From: Astropecten irregularis | Lineage: Eukaryota; Echinodermata; Asteroidea; Paxillosida; Astropectinidae | Direction of reading: 5' to 3' | NCBI GenBank assembly: GCA_963971285.1 | Contig: OZ020262.1 | Span: 9,802,745-9,866,744, forward strand | Length of the DNA: 64,000 nucleotides | Program-made: the position numbers and the translations under genes | Shown here: one piece after another, positions 27,101-42,800 of the stretch | Numbering within the stretch: the first letter of the stretch is position 1 | Layout: the number at the start of each line of letters is the position of its first letter | Notes under the pieces: model-generated | The model's database searches: none | Seen by the model: only the letters and a program-made list of their open reading frames with translations | Told to the model about the DNA's origin: nothing

Positions 27101-30100
27101 AAACTGTGAAAAACAGCCACAGTATTTCTTAAGTCTTTTCTCTTTTATTTTTGATCTTTTAAAAGATCAAAAAGATTTTCGGTCGTTGATTTACTAATTT
27201 CTGGATAAATACACAATTTCAGGTGGAAATATTTTAACGGTATGTTTCTATTACCACCATCTTCATACCCTGTAAGTTTTACGTAAATCTGTGAACATTG
27301 CTGTTTTGGTTTCTTACCAAAGTACGATACTACCTTTAAGTGATGACCAGACAAATTTGAGACTGTTAGAAATGGATTATTCCTGAACAGGTCACATCTA
27401 GTAGTCATCATACAAAAAATGGAACCAAGTCTTTATAGTGTGGGGCTAAGGGTGTAAAATACAGTATAAAAACAGATAATAATGCGACAGAAGTACTGGC
27501 AAGCATATACCACCAGGGGACAATTTTGTGGAGCTGCTAAGCACAAAACATTGCTTAGCACAAAAATGCTTGCCCAATTTTAAAAACAAACCACCATTAC
27601 AAATTTGATTTGATACTCATGGTCAGCGAACAACAGCCAAAGAACAATCACTAATTATAAACAACACATAGAAATTTAGTTGTTATCCTGTTTTGACATT
27701 AATTTCATGGTTAGCAATTTTTTTGTGTGCTAAGCAGGGCAATGAAATTGGCCCCTGTTCTCTCTCATACGAAGGACTTCAATTTTATATTACCCAATTT
27801 CTCCTCTTCGACAAAAAAAATATGAAATAAAAGTGAGAGTGATTCTGAGGAGTTGACATACACGTCCCGGCTCTGCAGCTCTGCTTTGCTTGGCTCGGGA
27901 GGAATTTTCAATTACTGCTCAAGATTGAGAGGATTTAAGACTCCCGTCGTTTTTAAGCCAGCGTTGGGGAAAACGATACGAAGGGGGATTTTCTCCTGTT
28001 TCATTTTTCAGTGTTTTTTTGGTCGCGTGCCGTCGAGCAGAGAGTTCATAGATCTGAGCTTGACGAGGGAGATCCCGTCCTTTTTTTTAATTTAAGAATG
28101 AACTAAAGAGGAGAAAGAAAGGAATTTTGCAATAAAATCTGTCGTTATTTCTCAGCGGCTCGAAAGTATTTTGTCATTTAAGGCATTTCGGAAATGATTC
28201 AGATTAGTGTTAAATATAAGAAATCATGTTTGTCAATCAACTTGTAATTCAAATGATTACGGTAGTCAGGTAGGATGTACTTTTTATCGTTGGATGACAT
28301 AGATTTTGTCTTTTTATCTCTTTAGTGGAATTCCACTATATTTTTATTGATAGCTTTGTGTGTACTTTATATACAGTGTCGTTGTAGGTAGGAAATGATG
28401 AAAGAAGATCATGGAAATCATTTTGTAAAAAGAAAAGAATCGTCGATTTAAATATCCTGTTCCGATTTGATTTTGTAAAAACAGACCCTCCTAACATTGA
28501 GTGATAAGGGTAATGATATTTGAAAGACCTTTTGACCATAGCTTTGATTCTTTGGCTTTACGTGTTAGCTTTTGTGCTTTTTTCTTTGCATTGCCTCAAA
28601 TGAAACCCTGTGGCATATTGTGTTACTTGGCAGAGAACAAAGGACTTTTTGTTCTTGTCAAAACAAAAGGTCTTTTGTTCTTGCCTAAATCATTACATCC
28701 AATGTACAATCTTCATCTTGTTTTGTTGTGGGATTGTGTTGATTGGCAAAATTACTGGAAGTCAGTTACAGGGTTTGGTATTTTCTTTTAAAAGTTTGTA
28801 GTCATTTTTCCAAGGTAAAGAAAACAGGGTGGGATTCGAACCCGTGACTTATGAGCAGAATACTTTAACAGTGCTCTAAGTACTGATTGAGCTATCCAGC
28901 TCTTGGTTGATGCTGTCACAAATTGTCAGTTCTATAAGATTTCTAATCAATTGCCATGACAACCCGTCACTATAGCAACACTGCAAATATTTCTTACTCT
29001 TTCATAATGAAGTTGATTTCATAGTCCTTACTCTCATTTTTTTCTTATTGCTGTTTGTTTGTTTGTTTGTTTCCAGTCTGAATGTGAGTTGCCCATTGAT
29101 CTTGGAGAGCTAGCCTGGCGATCAAACCTAACAGGAACAGTGGTGGACATCAAATGGACCTACGGCAAGGTGAGTGTACTTGTCAGTTTGATTTTGGTTT
29201 GGTTTCCAGGTTTGGTTTCCAGATAGGAAATTGTGTTTTATTTGGGTTGGGATGACTACTGTAATTATGATTTTATGCTACAGTGATTTTTTTGTCCTTG
29301 GTTGTCTTGTAATTTGATCTATAAAGCGATGCTTGCTGACATAATCAACTTAAAGGTATAATACATGATTGGTAAAGGTCGCAGAACAGCACTCACACTT
29401 TGTCTGATCCATCATGTACATGAAATAATAAACCTGTGAAAATATGAGCTCAATCGGACATGTATCTGAGTCACGAGAAAATAGCGAAAACCCGACTCAA
29501 TTTTTCTTTTAAAACATAAAGAATGGTTTTGCTATTACCCCGAGAACAAAACTGTTTTTGGTCCTTGTTTGACAAATTTCTGGATAAATACAGCATTTCA
29601 GGTGGAAATATTTTAACGTTATGTTTCTACCAGCACCATCTTCATATCCTGAAAGTTATATGTCAGTGAACATTTCTGTTTGAGTATGTTACCAATCATG
29701 TACTGTACCTTTAAACACTGAATGGATCTATTATATTCAAGCTCGGAAAATGTTTTCTTTTGTTGTCTTTTGTTGTCTTTTGTTGTCATTGAGTGAGACA
29801 GCTGCTGGGTATTTGTAAGTAGGGCTATAGAGAGTAAAAGGGATGCTTTGTTCCTATCCTGGCTGGCTCTGAATCCTGAGAGAATAAACAATTTATCTTT
29901 ACAAAAAGAATTGCATACTAATTCGGAATTTTGATGAAGCTAATTTTGTGTACGGCTGCGTATTTTCAACCAGTGTAGCTAGCTATACTGTAATTCAAAT
30001 GACATGAAATATTATATCATGGGAACAATAATAACAGTTATAGATTCTTCATTGCAAAATGGCGACAATCCCATAGACTTAAGTGCACAACAAAAATTAA

Positions 30101-33100
30101 CCCTTCTTTTTTTGTCCCTTGTTATGAAACCCAGCTGAACCAAATTTTATAGACAACATCTTGGATTGCTTGAATCACACCCCCCAAAAAAATCCCATTT
30201 TCGACAGTAAAATCTTTTCTAGTTTTTGAGAATTTTTTTTAGGACGAAACAAAATTGTCCCCGAAATGTGGTCTGTCACCCAAACATACATGTAGCTTTG
30301 TTCCATAAAATCTGTCGCCCTTTGCAGAATTCAATGAAATAATAATATTTATAGTAAGGGTAAAAGAACATTGTCTGTCGTTCTGAACATTTATCGCCCA
30401 GCACTATACTTTAATACCCAGTCATTTTTTATTGCAACATCTTGGACCCCCCACCCCCCACTTTCAAGAAGCTGTCAGCCAAAGTCCCGTTCATTATTCT
30501 GGAATTCCTTCAAGATGGAACTCTTTACATCACATTAATCTAGTTGTGTGCCTCCTTCTACCACATCTCGATCCAGTTATTAAACGACGGCGCTGTGCCT
30601 CCAATAAAAGCATATAGCATGTTGCCCTCTAATGGATGGTCCTTAAAAGCAAAGATTTTATGGTCAAAATATGCCAAGCTATAGAGTGATTATAAGAAAT
30701 GTATTTCACTCACGCCACGGTAGTATACATTAAACAGACGTTTTGTGTACTATTTCTGATTTGACATTTTGTTCCAGTTTCCAATCAACCATATATTTCC
30801 TTCAATAAAAAAAAAGGATTCTCTGTGTCTCAAATTTAATACATTAATCTCTCTCCTGAGGATGACTAGAGCATATTTGTCGAAACGTCGAGAGCACACT
30901 CTCATCGGTCCTTTTCAGGACCACACATCTTTCTAATAGAATATTATACATGGTGTCACCGCAAGTCTTACTCATTCTACGTTGATCTAGCTACAGAATA
31001 TAATAAATTAGTGTGATTATTTATTTGAAATAAGATTGTATCCAGCCCTCCTTAATAATAAATAATAATAAGATTAAGCTGAGATGAAGATGCACTTCCC
31101 AGCCTGTCTGACTTGGATTGGTCGGATGCACGACACATGACTCACTTTTTTCATCACCTCTTCTTGCCCAAAATAATCACAAAATTTCATTATAAAGCGA
31201 AACCCCAATTGCAGACTTTTTCCTTCCGAATCACCTCACACGGAATCTTGATTGGATCACGGGCTGATGACACGGTTAAGCCGGGCCCGTTGCTATGGCA
31301 ACAGTTAATCCACTTAGCCCTCACAGCCGGCTTAGTTGGATCATAAAAAGAAAAGAGGTTGTGTAATCCTTTAAAGCGATATTATATTAGGAGACTTGGG
31401 TAGAATGATACATTTTGCAAATATTCGCCGATCCTTCCCGCCAAAATATCTGGATAAGACTGTTTGCAAGTTTGTGAAAAATGGAACTTGAATGCTGAGT
31501 TTGATTCAGCATCGGTTGTGAGTAGATATCATGAAATTGTATACAACTTATACTTTTTGCGTTAAGCTAATGAAAAGAAGTGTATTTAAAGGGTACAGTA
31601 CAGGATTGGTAACATACCCAAATAGAATGTTTGCAGATTTCGTAGGCCTACATTTTCAGGGCATGACGATGGAGCTGGTAGAATCACACTGTTAAAACTT
31701 TTTCGGCCGAAATGCTGTATTTATCCAGAAATTAGTCAAACAAAGACTGGAAACAGTTTTTAGTAAAACAAAGACTGAAAACAGGTTTTAGTAAAACAAA
31801 GACTGAAAACAGGTTTTAGTAAAACAAAGACTGAAAACAGTTTTTAGTAAAACAAAGACTGAAAACAGTTTTTATCTCGTGGTAAGATCAAAACCATTCT
31901 GTATATTTTCTAAGAAAAACTGAGTCATGTTTTTCGCTGTTTTCTCGTGACTCAGATGTCCGATTGAGCTCAAATTTTCATAGGTTTATTATTTCATGTA
32001 CATGCTGGATCAGAGAAAGTGTGAGTGCAGTTCTGTGACCTTTACCAATCATAACATTATACCTTTTAAATACTGTGCGTCGCTTAAAAAGAACAAAAAA
32101 AGCCAACCCATAACCCAAATTGGATGAAGGGTATACCAGGGAGAGATATTCCTTGGGAAAAATCAGACAGTAGATCGTCTTAATTTGAAGGAAGATGCTG
32201 CTGTATGTAGCCCGAGGCTGATCTTATTGGCTCTCGCAACCCACCAATCCCATCGACCTCTCGGTTTCATCCTAATCCACATCCCCAGGGGGCAGGGGGG
32301 ATTTTTGGGATTGAGGAAGGGTCATTCGCTAGTGAATCCCATTTTTGAGTTGTTCCGCTGATGTTTTTTCATCTCTCTCTCTCCGTCGCCCTTTCCGTGG
32401 AGAGACCCGTGTAATTGAATTGGTCGAAGATTTGTACTTTTAACTCATGCCGTGGCCTCGTTGAAAATAGTCTTAGGAGGTTTATGAAACATTGGCTCCG
32501 GCTCCGTCTCTGTCATCCATATGCTGAAAATATAGGTTGTGGTTTTTTCATTGAAGCTGAAGCTCTGTTTTCCCTTTCAAACCAGAGAATCTACTTCCGA
32601 ACCGCAGCCAAAAGCCTCTATTTTGATACCTGTTCTTTTAGAATGGATTCATGAACTGGAGCCAGAGCCTGAGCCTCCACCTCCATTTCGTCAGCCGAGT
32701 AGAATAAAAATGCAAAGTGTCCAAAATTACGTCAACGTGTACCTTTCCCCACCTCACACCGAATGACTGTCAAGATAATATTCAGCATTATTTGGCGCTT
32801 CCTTCGTATCGTTGAATAAACCACGTCATTGAATTAGCTTGACATCATGGCGTCTTCGACATTTGACGTCAAGATGGCAGCGATTCAAGGTCCCTGCATT
32901 TTGTAATGGAATCAAGCGGAAAGCTGGTGAATTTGATACCCTGAGCTGAACGTTAAAGGTCCTTTCGCTCGGAGGCATTAAGATGACTTTTCCACTTGGC
33001 TTGTGTCTAAAAGGTGTCCATCAGCCCGGACAAGATCAGTCAAAGGCCGGTCACCATCTCACAATCTTTTATCATGATTGTATCAAAAGATTGCCAGGGC

Positions 33101-36100
33101 GTCGTTGAAATAAAACATTCTTCACTGCAACAATCTGAACAAAATGCTGCTTGATAGAAAGTTATTTTGAAAAAAACAATTATATCATGACATACATGTA
33201 TATGTTTAACTGTTCCAAATGGTTTGATATCAAAAAGACAAATAATGACATAAATAATTGAATGTCTCAAGAAACACTTAAACAAACAAACAAACAAACA
33301 AATCAACAAACAAAGAAACCATGCACTACTTGAAGCAAACAAGACTTTTTATATTGAATTTTCGCCGGGAGATAGAAATATGCAAATCAGGCTTGCCCTT
33401 CAAACATGCAAACAAACAAACAATAAACTAATATAATCATCAAATAACCACAAGGGAAACTGACTGAGTTATTGAGTCATTAAAAAGTGAACAAAAAAAA
33501 ATCCAGTCAATTTTTCTTTGTTCACTTTTCAATGAAACAATCAACTATTTTGTAGATAATATTACTTTAAGTATTTGTATTTCATTCATGATTCTTGAAT
33601 GTTTTTATTTTCGTACCTTCAAATTACTCCTACATTATTTGCACTCGTCATTCACTGCAATACATTTTCATGCCTTCTGCATAAGAGCTGATAATACCGT
33701 GTTGTTTTATAAAAAAAAAAATTGTCTTTAAAACCAATATTAAGTTCATGGTGATCAGATCCTATCTAAACTGTACATCATTTCAGTCCACACGCGGCTA
33801 GGCTCTGTGCGCTATACTGTGTGTCCGAGGATGGAAAAAAAAGCTCGGGGCTGTCGGAGGTTTTAAACCGACGCAATGAATCTCAGCTTATCAATATCCA
33901 AAACTACGGTAGTAGGTCACCAAGCGTACCCATTGGCACCGGCTTAAGCCCCCTCTTCGTCTGGGAGATATTCCCCACCCTCTGCCCCCTCTCCCAAAAA
34001 ATCTATATGGTGTATTGATTAGAAAACATAATATGTGGAGATTCTAGTTGCCCCCCTTAAACCAAGTTGTGTTCGTTGTGAGCAAAGATATATACCGAGT
34101 GCTTTGAGCAAGAAAGATGTGGCGTGGGTTATAAAATGACGATATTATAAAAACAAGTTATATTATAACTTAGAGGAAGATCTTCCTCCACGATTATAAA
34201 AAAGCTGTAAATTCAACAAAAGGAAACATTTTTTTTTAGAGGAATTTAGCTTAAAAGAGTCTAATTTAGAATATGTCCAAGGAAAACAGTGTTGTATTTT
34301 GACAGTAAATTCTGAAAGTTACAAGATAAGGTATTTTTTTTTCTAGGTAGAATGGATCATCCAAAATTTAACACGAAGTCATGTTTTCATGTATGTAGAA
34401 TTAATAATTATTAACAAAATCAACAAAATAAATCATACTATGAATGAAACAAATATATTAATGTTATTATTGCTTGGAGATATGAGGGCCTTACACATTT
34501 CGATCCTATCAAAAACTGCAGAATTCTTATTTTTAGCCTTCGATAAAGATTCTGTTAGGATCGAAATGCGTCAGGACCTCCCAACTCCAAGCATTTTAAA
34601 TTTCAGGTCATTATTTTGGCTAATGAGTATTTTCCAGTGCAGTTTATTAATTATGTATAGTATATTACTCGTAATTATTATAATTATCAAATAACCTCAA
34701 CTGAATTTAAAGTCAATGAAAAGCGAACAAAGAAAAATTAACTGGAGCAGGATTCGAACCGGTGACCTCCTGAATACCGTAATGCTGTTTTGTTTTTTTG
34801 AGTTCATTACCCCATCCAATGCCTGTGTTTGCTCATAACCTCGAAAAATGTCAAATTGGTCTTAAGATTGTTTGTCCAAATCTGTGACTGCCGTGATGCT
34901 CCTCGTTTAATTGAATCCATAAATTGCGACATCGAGTCGGTGCGAGCATCATCATCTTCTCATGGTATTTTTTTTCCCTCTCTCTTCCTTGCAGGATAAT
35001 TGCAATTCGGAAGGGTCGTGTTTCGGAGTCAATGGCACAGATAACATTCCCGTCGATGTTCAGCTGAAGCCGGTACAAGTACAGCGGGGCCAGCTGATCA
35101 GGTATTTAAGACTGCCCTGAGTTGTGATTTTTTTTCTTCGTCTTTTTCTTCTTCATCTTCTTCTCCCCAAGTCTCCTTTTAAGACTCGTTCATTCCTCGC
35201 AAGCTGGGCGATTAGCGGAACGTGGCTTGTGGAATTTTTATTTTAAGAAGCCGGATGTATTTCTTGCTTGATTTATTTCATCAGGATTTGGTAGCGTGTT
35301 TCTGGAACGTCACTAGGTTTCGCTCCCTTCCGTTTTCAGCTTGACAAAAGAGTTTATAATAGTGCTGGGTAAAATCGGGTAATTTCATATCTGGTTACTG
35401 ATTGCAAAACAAATCAGGTTTAAACATGGTTAACCTATGTAATCACGTGCAACATGTGCGATTTATGGTACGTCTTCTTCAGTGTGATAGTCGCTTTCAC
35501 AATGCTTTTTATGAGGTTATTCTTTAGATCAAGCATTAAGATCAAGTTCACAATGCTTCTTTTTGATCCAGTATGTGAAAAGCATGTTTCTACTTTATAG
35601 CAAAATGGACAAAATAACTGACAAAAATTCTACAGCTTACACTTTTTGGGTTGTTGAGCATGAGCCAAAGATTCGTCCTTTTTTTTCCTTTTGTAACCGG
35701 ATAATTGAATCCGGGTCGGTTATTAACCTTTAAACGGATAAAAATCCCAGCACTAATTTATAAAATGGAATGAAGAATATACCTTGTCTTCCTTCTTGTT
35801 TATCCCACGACACATTTTAACGTCCAGCGTTCCCATCTCTCCAGACACCGACGCCATGAATTTTTAAGCAGATTTCCTGATTGCATAAGTAAGTCATTAG
35901 TCAAGATTTGGAGTGAAGAGGCACGTTCTCCGTTACCTCATCGATCCCGTTGAACGGCACCGAGGGCCTGATTGGACCCAAACATGAATAAACTTCCCCA
36001 CATGTTGTTGTTCTTCTTGCAACGACCCTAACGACTTGCCGATTTCTGTAAAGCAGCAACGGTAATATTTAACATACAAGCAACCGGGTATTAATTCCAC

Positions 36101-39100
36101 GGTGAGACTTATAACAGTCGGGGTACATTACAAATCTCATAGGTTGCTTCAGGATAGGAAGCATGCAGAAGCTCATGAAAAATTCAGTGCTTCTGATGAT
36201 GTGTCCAGATAAGACGAGTGTAGTCAGTGTCCGACGCCTGAGCTCTTAATTATCCCCCAACAACCGTGATCCTTAATTGCGCGCAAGGTGCAAAAATGCA
36301 CCTGTACACGTAATACCTTGTCAGTTAATGAATAATCCGTGTTGGACCGATTAGTTTTAATGGGACGCTAAACATCGATCACCTTATTCAAAGTGTCAAT
36401 AATCACTCCTGTATAGTTTGTAATTGTGAGGTCATTCCACCAAATTTGAGGCCAAAGGTGGTAATTTTGAAAAAAATTTCTTCTCAAGTATTAACACGGT
36501 GACCAGAGGCTTCAGATTATCCGGAGAGTATTTTTGTACCAGCACTCGGCAACAAATCTGGAATTTGAGAGTAATTTTTTTAAATGAAAATACCTCCGAA
36601 AACATCTATATCAATATTATGTGACTTTAAAGGTAGTATCATACTTTGGTAAGAAACCAAAACAGAAATGTACACAACTTCTCAGATTTACGTATAACTT
36701 GGTATGAAGATGGTGGTGGTAGAAACATGCCGTTTAAATTTTTCCGCCTGAAATGGTGTATTTATCCAGAAATTAGTAAAAAAAGATCAAAAATATAGGA
36801 GAAAATACTTAAGAAATACTGTGGCTGTTTTTCACTGTTTGGGACTGAAATTTTCACAGATGACTGTTACTGTATCTGTCTTGATATTTTTGCCCACGAA
36901 TTTGTATTTCTTTGATAAAAACCAAAGTATGATTACTATGATATTACCTTTAAGAACATGTGCTCTGTGAAACACAGAAATGTCAGGTACAAGCATTCCA
37001 GTATTCATGTCATACCCGTTGAATGTCGTCAACCTTTCTTGGCACAATTTGTTCCGCGTCTGCGCTGTGTAAAAAAAAAAACTTCAAATCCTTATCTGGA
37101 TCTGACTTCTTCATTTGTCAAGCACTCGGCTGTCCCTTTTTCAGAGAGAGAAAGAAGTAAAGGAAGGTTGGATATTAAAATTCAACATCAATAACTTGGA
37201 ACATCGGTTGTATTTAAAAAAAAGAAAGACAGAAAGAAGAGAAGTCAGTTTGAGACATTTGATAGAGAATTAAGAAAACAACGGTGGAAACGAAAAAAAG
37301 AAAAAGATGTTGAAGTGTTGACTTTGCCGTCACCCGAAGGTCGCTCGGCAGATATTAAAAAACTCGGCAAACTGGGCATGGCCTGACGGGAGTCGAGGGG
37401 TAGTGCTATATATTCATTCTTGCGTATTCCACGATCAGAGATAATACGTTGATTAGTGCGACATCCCTTTATCGCACCCTCAAGGCCGCAGTGCGAATGC
37501 CAAATTGTCCAGGCGGTTTCGAATACACAGCTCGGCGAATGAAATAAGTAAGTTCCTTAGGGGGCTCACAATCAGATAAAAGAAGCAATCTTTCATTATT
37601 AAATTCGTCCGGCACCCTGAACTCTTTTTTCTTTTCTTCTTGAACAATTTTTTTTTTATTAGGGGAGGGGGAGCTATAGGTTAGGGGTTTGTGGAAGAGA
37701 ATTGAGAGAGATATCATGGGGGTATTTGGCTGGAATTATGTTATGATTGAAGCTAGAGAATTGTTGGTCGTCTGGGTCGTGAATGACACGTTGAAGTTTA
37801 TAAAGGAATCCATTATGAAAATGATTGGATTTTCTTCTCGTTCAGCTGTTCTGAAATGGTTTTTCATTGAAGCTGAAGTTCTGTATTCTTTTTCAAACCA
37901 GAGAATCTACTTCCGAACCGCTGCCAAAAGTCTCTGTTTTGATACCCATAATTTTAAATGGATTCACGAACTGGAGCCTGAACTAGAGCCGGCGCCAAGC
38001 CGATCTTTGAGAAAGGCCCTTGGTATTCAGGATGGGCCACACTTCTTCATACATTGCCATAGTAACACCTGAGTAACTTATGACCTACATGCATTGTAGG
38101 TCAGACATCCTATTTTCCAAGAACGTAGCTTAAGTACGAAAATTGCAGAACATATCAAATTGATTTGTGCAATCTCTATACACGTTGTTTCTTAAAACAG
38201 TGAGATCTGGAATTCTTATGAGGGTTGCAGAGTTCATATCATCAATTACTCTTGTTCTTTGGCCTTCAGCGCTGTGGGTCGCCGCGTAAAATTATCCCAT
38301 CATTTCTATTTTCTGATGACCGACCTTTCCGCTCCAAAAGCAGAAATTGATTAGGATTTGGCAGTGTCCTGTCAAAATTGATTTATTTTGAAATATTTTT
38401 GGAGAAGCTCGTTCGCCATTTGATTTAATTGACCTTTCTCACTTCTATTTTTTTTTTTAATCTGAATGACGAAATGCTGATATTATTAAACAGTTGTCTG
38501 GTTTTGGGTGCAGTAGTTGAAATGAACTGGTGTGTGATTGTAAAACATAGTGAAATGCTTAAAGATGCAGTACTGGATTGGTATATTAACAGACCAAAAC
38601 AGAAATGTTCACAGATTTACATATAACTTACACAGGATTATAAAGATGGACATGATAAAAAAAACCTGCTAAAATATTTCTGCCTGAAATGCTATACTTG
38701 TTTAGAAATGTGTAATACAAATAATTTATGTCTCAGCGAGATCAAAAACATTGTTTATGTTTTATAAGATATTTTTTATATATTTTTTTTTTTTTTTTTT
38801 TCTCGGGACTCAGAACATTTGTTTGTCTGATTAAGCTCAAATTTCCACAGGTTTTTTTATTTCATGTACATGCTGGATTAAACAAATTGTGGGTCCTGTT
38901 CTCTGATCATTACCAATCATGTACTATACCTTTAAAGGCAGGAACACAGCTTTTGCACAAAAAAAAAAATTAATTTCACTCATTTTGCCTGTCGGGTTTT
39001 TAATAAATGACGTAAACAGAGTGTGTTGGTTTTTCATAATTGAATCAAATCATTTCAGCACGGGAGAAGACAACAAAAACAGGAAAAAGGACGAGAATCG

Positions 39101-39816
39101 GGACGGCAGGGAAAATAAAAGAGGAACTGGCTGGCTGGCCAAATTACTGGGTTATATAGTTTGACAGGGCATGTATACCGTGGGGAGTTACAAGCCAACG
39201 GGCCGGGGAAACCCTGCCTCTGTAAAGCTTGTCCTCCCTGCTTTTTTCTTGGGACACTGGGGTTGACATAACATCTCGTAGGGCCCTATGACAACACCAA
39301 CGGGGCCCACGGTGCTGCTGGCAAAGCGGCACGGACCTGGTTCATGATGACACGTCGGTCGGTGTTTGTGTTAATATCGACGGGAGTGATCCGAGGGTTG
39401 GGGGGAAGGTTGAACTAGAGAAAGAAAGCGAAGAATCGGCGGCCTTTAATCGTGCAAAGATGTGTGTTGGGGATTAGCGCGGTTTGTCTTTGCGGTGCTT
39501 CTGTAGGGGGAGGGGGCAGGGGGGGCGACGGAGATGTGATGGATTCGGGACATGTGCAGGCCGGAGTCGTGTCAGGTGAGCCGGTGTAAGTGTTAGGTGA
39601 TCTATACACACGGTGTGCACGTTCCGGATCGTACAATAATGATTGTAATTCCAGTATTGTCATTCTAGTCACGGGCAGGTCTCTGTATCTAGCTCAGTTG
39701 CCGTGGTCAGGGGAAAGATTTAGTTTGTCATTGGTGCTCCGTGATTTTTGTACCGAGAATAAGGGGAGATTTGATCAGTAATCATAAAGGTCATGCTTCT
39801 TTATCCCTGGGCATCC

Positions 39817-39884
<68 letters not shown>

Positions 39885-42800
39885 GCAGGAAAAATTGTGA
39901 AAAATTGAAGAAAAAAAAAGTTCTTCATTTTTCCATGGTAATAGTCCTGAAAATGTTACCTTTGACCAGCTTATTAGCGATACTAGGTGATGTTCAATTG
40001 GTCATTATGTGCATCTAATACCAAACCAGAAATTAATTTCCAAATCCTTTGCCTTAAAGGTAATTTCATAACTTTGGTTTTTGTCAAAGAAATGCAGATT
40101 CATGGGCTAAAAATATCAAGAAAGACATAGTAGCATTCATATGGTCATCTGTGAAATTTTCAGTCCCATACTAACCCCACATTTTGAGAAAACAGTGAAA
40201 AACACCCACATGATATTTTTAAAATCTATTCACAGGAGTTTTGATCTTCCTGAGATCGTAAAATAATTGTTTTTTGGTCAAATGGTTTGACTCTTTTCAG
40301 GATAAATACAGCATTTCAGGCAGAAAAACTTTAACAGAATGTTTCCACCATCACCGTCTTTATACCCTGTGAGTTATTGGTAAATCTGTGAAGATTTTTG
40401 GTATGCTACCCAAGTATGATAGTACCTTTAAATCTTCCGTAAATTTAGGCATTTTATTGATCATAGAGCAGTCGTGTTTATACCAACAATTTGATTTTGT
40501 ATTAGAACAGTACATAATTTGCTTTTACCACCCAAGTGTCCTGGTTCTTTAGCTTATCTACGATGTAAATCATGTTTGTATGTATTGAAATTGCTGAAAT
40601 GTCAATAAATTTGAACATGTCATCTCAGGTTTATGCGCGCGGCACGCTTTGATCAACTTCGATCCCGTTACAAGGTCAGATAAGCCGTTCAGAGATTGAA
40701 ATTGGGTTATGTTTGGCTGTACGGCTGCGATTCGTCGTCTCGGTGAATCCAGAACTGTACGCCGCCTGTCGGTAATGACTCGTCATTAATTCAATCATTT
40801 GAAGCGCCATGGCAACTGCAGTGCACTTTAAAAAAGAAATATATGTCCTCCCTCCGCACCACCATCTCATTCCACCCCCTACGCCGGTACGCCTTGACAG
40901 CTCGCATCAGCGATTGCCAAATTTGATCAAATGAAATTCCCCATGAAGTTCTGATGCTCTTCCTCTCCAACCCCCCTCGAACGAAAAAAAAAAAAAGCGC
41001 AATTGCACAAATCGACACCTAGCAATGTCCCCCTTTTTTTTTTTAATAATAAAAAAAAAAATCCCCAATCGTTTCCCGAACAAATCTACGACTGAATTGC
41101 CCAGCTAAGTTGGGATTTCCCACACGACTCGTTGAGCTGGCAGCTGCAAAGCACGGGCCCCCCAAAAACTGGATACAATCCTTTTCATCTGTCAATGTGG
41201 CGTCAAAATGGGATTGAGAGGGAAAATCCGATATCTTCCTACTTGGCAGGGGCTAGGGCCGCGGCTGGTCGACGCTATAATAAGAAAAGTGAGCATAAGA
41301 GTTAATTTAAGATTTTAGAACAAGGCCAAGAACACTCTCATATTGAAGCAAAGTTATGAGTTTCTTGCTTCATAAACGCAGTGAGGTACTTTACAGTTTT
41401 CCAAGTCCTGTAATATTGTCACCTAATTTTCAGTTGATTTTTCCTTCAATTTCTTGACTTTGATTCTTTATTTCTATTAACTATGTCTTTCTTTCTTTGT
41501 CTTTTATACAGAATTTGCTTTCTTTTGTAATTACAAAATAATGTTAATAAGAGGGAAAAGCAGATTGTTAAAACTGTTTCCACAGGGCTTGACTTGTTTT
41601 TTTCTTTGCTTCTTAATTTTGCTAGATTTTTAATTCTTTCTTATCAGACCTTTTATTAGATATCTTTTGTTTATTTATAATGCTTTATTGAAAAGATACT
41701 TAGCTGTTGCAAATAATTAATCAACCCTGGGGTTGATTTCACCAAACTCATTGTAACTTACTATCAATCGCACTTATGATGCATTGCAGCCCCATGTAGG
41801 ATACGATGGGTTATCCTTCGTAAATCGAGCTACGATCGATCGTAGGGCATCATGTGGAAATCGACCCCTGGAGCCAAATAAGCAAAATGGCAAAAGTTCC
41901 TTTTTTTCTTCTTTTTTTTTCCTCATGATGAAAAAGTCTGACACTTAGCCCGGAAAGCTTTCAGGATTTTCGAGGTGATGTGTTAATTCAGGGTAGTTGT
42001 TGTAGATTGATAAATACCTGGCTCAATTGATTGGATGACGGGCAGAAGTCATTCCCTAGCACAACCGTCCTGCCGCTAACACGAGCCCTCATAAAAAACC
42101 AATCTAGCATGTGATTCCTCAAAGAAAACAACATTTGCACGACCCGTCGATTTCTTTAACATCCCCAATACGAACTTTATTCATATCTGATTGCGTCTTT
42201 TGTCAAATGACGATAATTTTTTGGGACTCGTTTGCGTTGGCTGTCGGCACGGTCTTGTCAGGCAGAAGATTGTAATTTAATTTCTTTGGGTATTGTATCC
42301 ACCAAGTCCCTGTGACTTCGGTTCACAGTGAGCAGTTTGTAAATAACTATGACAACCAGAAATGGGACGTGTTCTTGAATGGATGAACTTCCTCAATTGT
42401 GGAGGAAAATTGCAAATGACATTTTCCCGCCGTTTCTTCACATTTATTAGACGATCAGTCAGTGTAGCACACACACACATATGCCGTGCATGCAGGAAAG
42501 ATCACGGTTCTTATTTCACAAAAGCTACTTCATAAAAAGCCAATATGCAGCTGTTCCGATGCAAGGAGGAAAGAAATCAGATGACTACCAGTCGTTAGCA
42601 ATACAAATCATATGACATTTTAGCTGGTAACCTGAAGTTGCTACTATAGGGAAATTCTGCTTGCAAAACGATGTCATCAGTATTCAGAGCATGCTGGTTT
42701 CATTTTTATTGATGGGTGGGGCTGGGAGGAGGGGAGAGGCGGGGTTCGCTTGGAAAATATTTTCCAGGTCGTGGTCACGAATGACTGTTTCTGATTTATA

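Larger units (their letters stand above)
24220..29076 (+). other. Intron 1 of the cupredoxin-like gene
   Basis: 4.9 kb. Holds a family F copy (25165-25290), a four-unit tandem array (25835-26335), a family A copy with duplicated flank (26934-27379), a family M copy (27512-27757) and a diverged tRNA-like repeat (28830-28925). The stretches 24220-25164, 26400-26930 and 27760-28829 show no recognised feature. Confidence 0.6.
29170..34994 (+). other. Intron 2 of the cupredoxin-like gene
   Basis: 5.8 kb. Holds two family B copies (29350, 31586), a T-type remnant near 30850-30970, a family G copy (32488), two S copies (33430, 34680), a family F copy (34485) and an AAAC-repeat near 33285. The palindrome GAGGAAGATCTTCCTC lies near 34171. 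Nothing else was recognised in 29715-30840 or 33546-34484. Confidence 0.6.

Noticed and set aside
39816-39884. CRISPR-like or coding poly-Gln repeat
   Set aside because: It is a plain CAA microsatellite in an intron with no open context and no spacers.
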